The translations under genes and the position numbers were made by a program. Below are positions 63,932 through 64,000 of a DNA stretch of 64,000 nucleotides, one piece after another. Under the pieces are notes generated by a model that was not told the DNA's origin, searched no databases, and worked only from the letters and a program-made list of their open reading frames with translations. Source of the DNA: Ornithinimicrobium sufpigmenti (GTDB taxonomy: Bacteria > Actinomycetota > Actinomycetes > Actinomycetales > Dermatophilaceae); contig NZ_CP036403.1 of the NCBI RefSeq assembly GCF_004322775.1, positions 930,001 to 994,000 of the forward strand, read 5' to 3'. Each line of letters opens with the position of its first letter. Positions within the stretch are counted from its first letter, which is position 1.

Positions 63932-64000
63932 CTAGATCTGGGTGTCCCCGAAGCGGAAGGCGGGGCCGCGGACGCCGGCGGCGTCGAAGGCCGCCTTGGC
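63932..64000 (-). CDS. Partial CDS, C-terminal end only
   Basis: Reading leftward from base 64000, the frame gives AKAAFDAAGVRGPAFRFGDT and stops at TAG 63934-63932. The AFDAAGV stretch slightly recalls mechanosensitive channel (MscS-type) ends, but this is too short to call. It sits 34 bp upstream of the membrane gene and is probably the start of the same operon. Confidence 0.4.
   Translation of the reverse strand, partial: AKAAFDAAGVRGPAFRFGDTQI

Overview
The window is a high-GC chromosomal segment, densely packed on both strands. GTG starts, 4-bp ATGA/GTGA gene overlaps, an MhuD-type haem monooxygenase, a group II truncated haemoglobin and cell-wall-binding-repeat proteases all point to an actinobacterium. 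The style (many GGTATG and GCATACC junctions) suits the Intrasporangiaceae/Ornithinimicrobium/Serinicoccus group; that placement is inference.

Bases 1 to about 16,500 are a copper and thiol-redox resistance island. In order it holds: the tail of a CsoR-type repressor, a CopZ-like chaperone, a frameshifted copper-storage (Csp3-type) protein, a leftward OmpR-type two-component pair, a SHOCT membrane peptide, a Tat-exported multicopper oxidase with a BNR-repeat lipoprotein, a small membrane protein, a cupredoxin-CopA-YHS fusion ATPase preceded by a CsoR-like box and coupled to a second CsoR, an atypical CDF transporter, a small membrane protein, a thioredoxin-like/CcdA/redoxin operon, a gene-poor zone with an IS110 transposase remnant, a DUF305 protein, an intact Csp3-type protein, and a divergent ArsR-family regulator. 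The set covers sensing, cytosolic buffering, export, periplasmic oxidation and envelope thiol repair.

From 16.9 to 29.4 kb lie metabolic genes: a leftward IclR/small subunit/GMC dehydrogenase operon (the GMC gene is frameshifted), a divergent monooxygenase plus FAD/Fe-S D-lactate-dehydrogenase-like protein, oligoribonuclease, a PrsW-like protease, two divergent citrate-synthase genes (one fused to a helix-turn-helix domain), a VOC protein and a two-HTH regulator.

From 29.5 to 48.2 kb lie two large secreted subtilases with three cell-wall-binding repeats each, a tRNA-Arg(TCT), a T-protein-type TyrA, two coupled dynamin-like GTPases, an SSB, EttA, an RluA-family pseudouridine synthase and TesB.

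From 48.3 kb to the end lie a DUF6056 membrane protein, the leftward lutABC L-lactate operon, a thioesterase/hypothetical/glycosyltransferase run, CspA, an ArsR-like regulator facing an MFS exporter, a CBS-domain transporter, the MhuD homologue, a GH13 glucosidase preceded by three 23-bp direct repeats, a truncated haemoglobin, and a sigma-region-4-like membrane protein.
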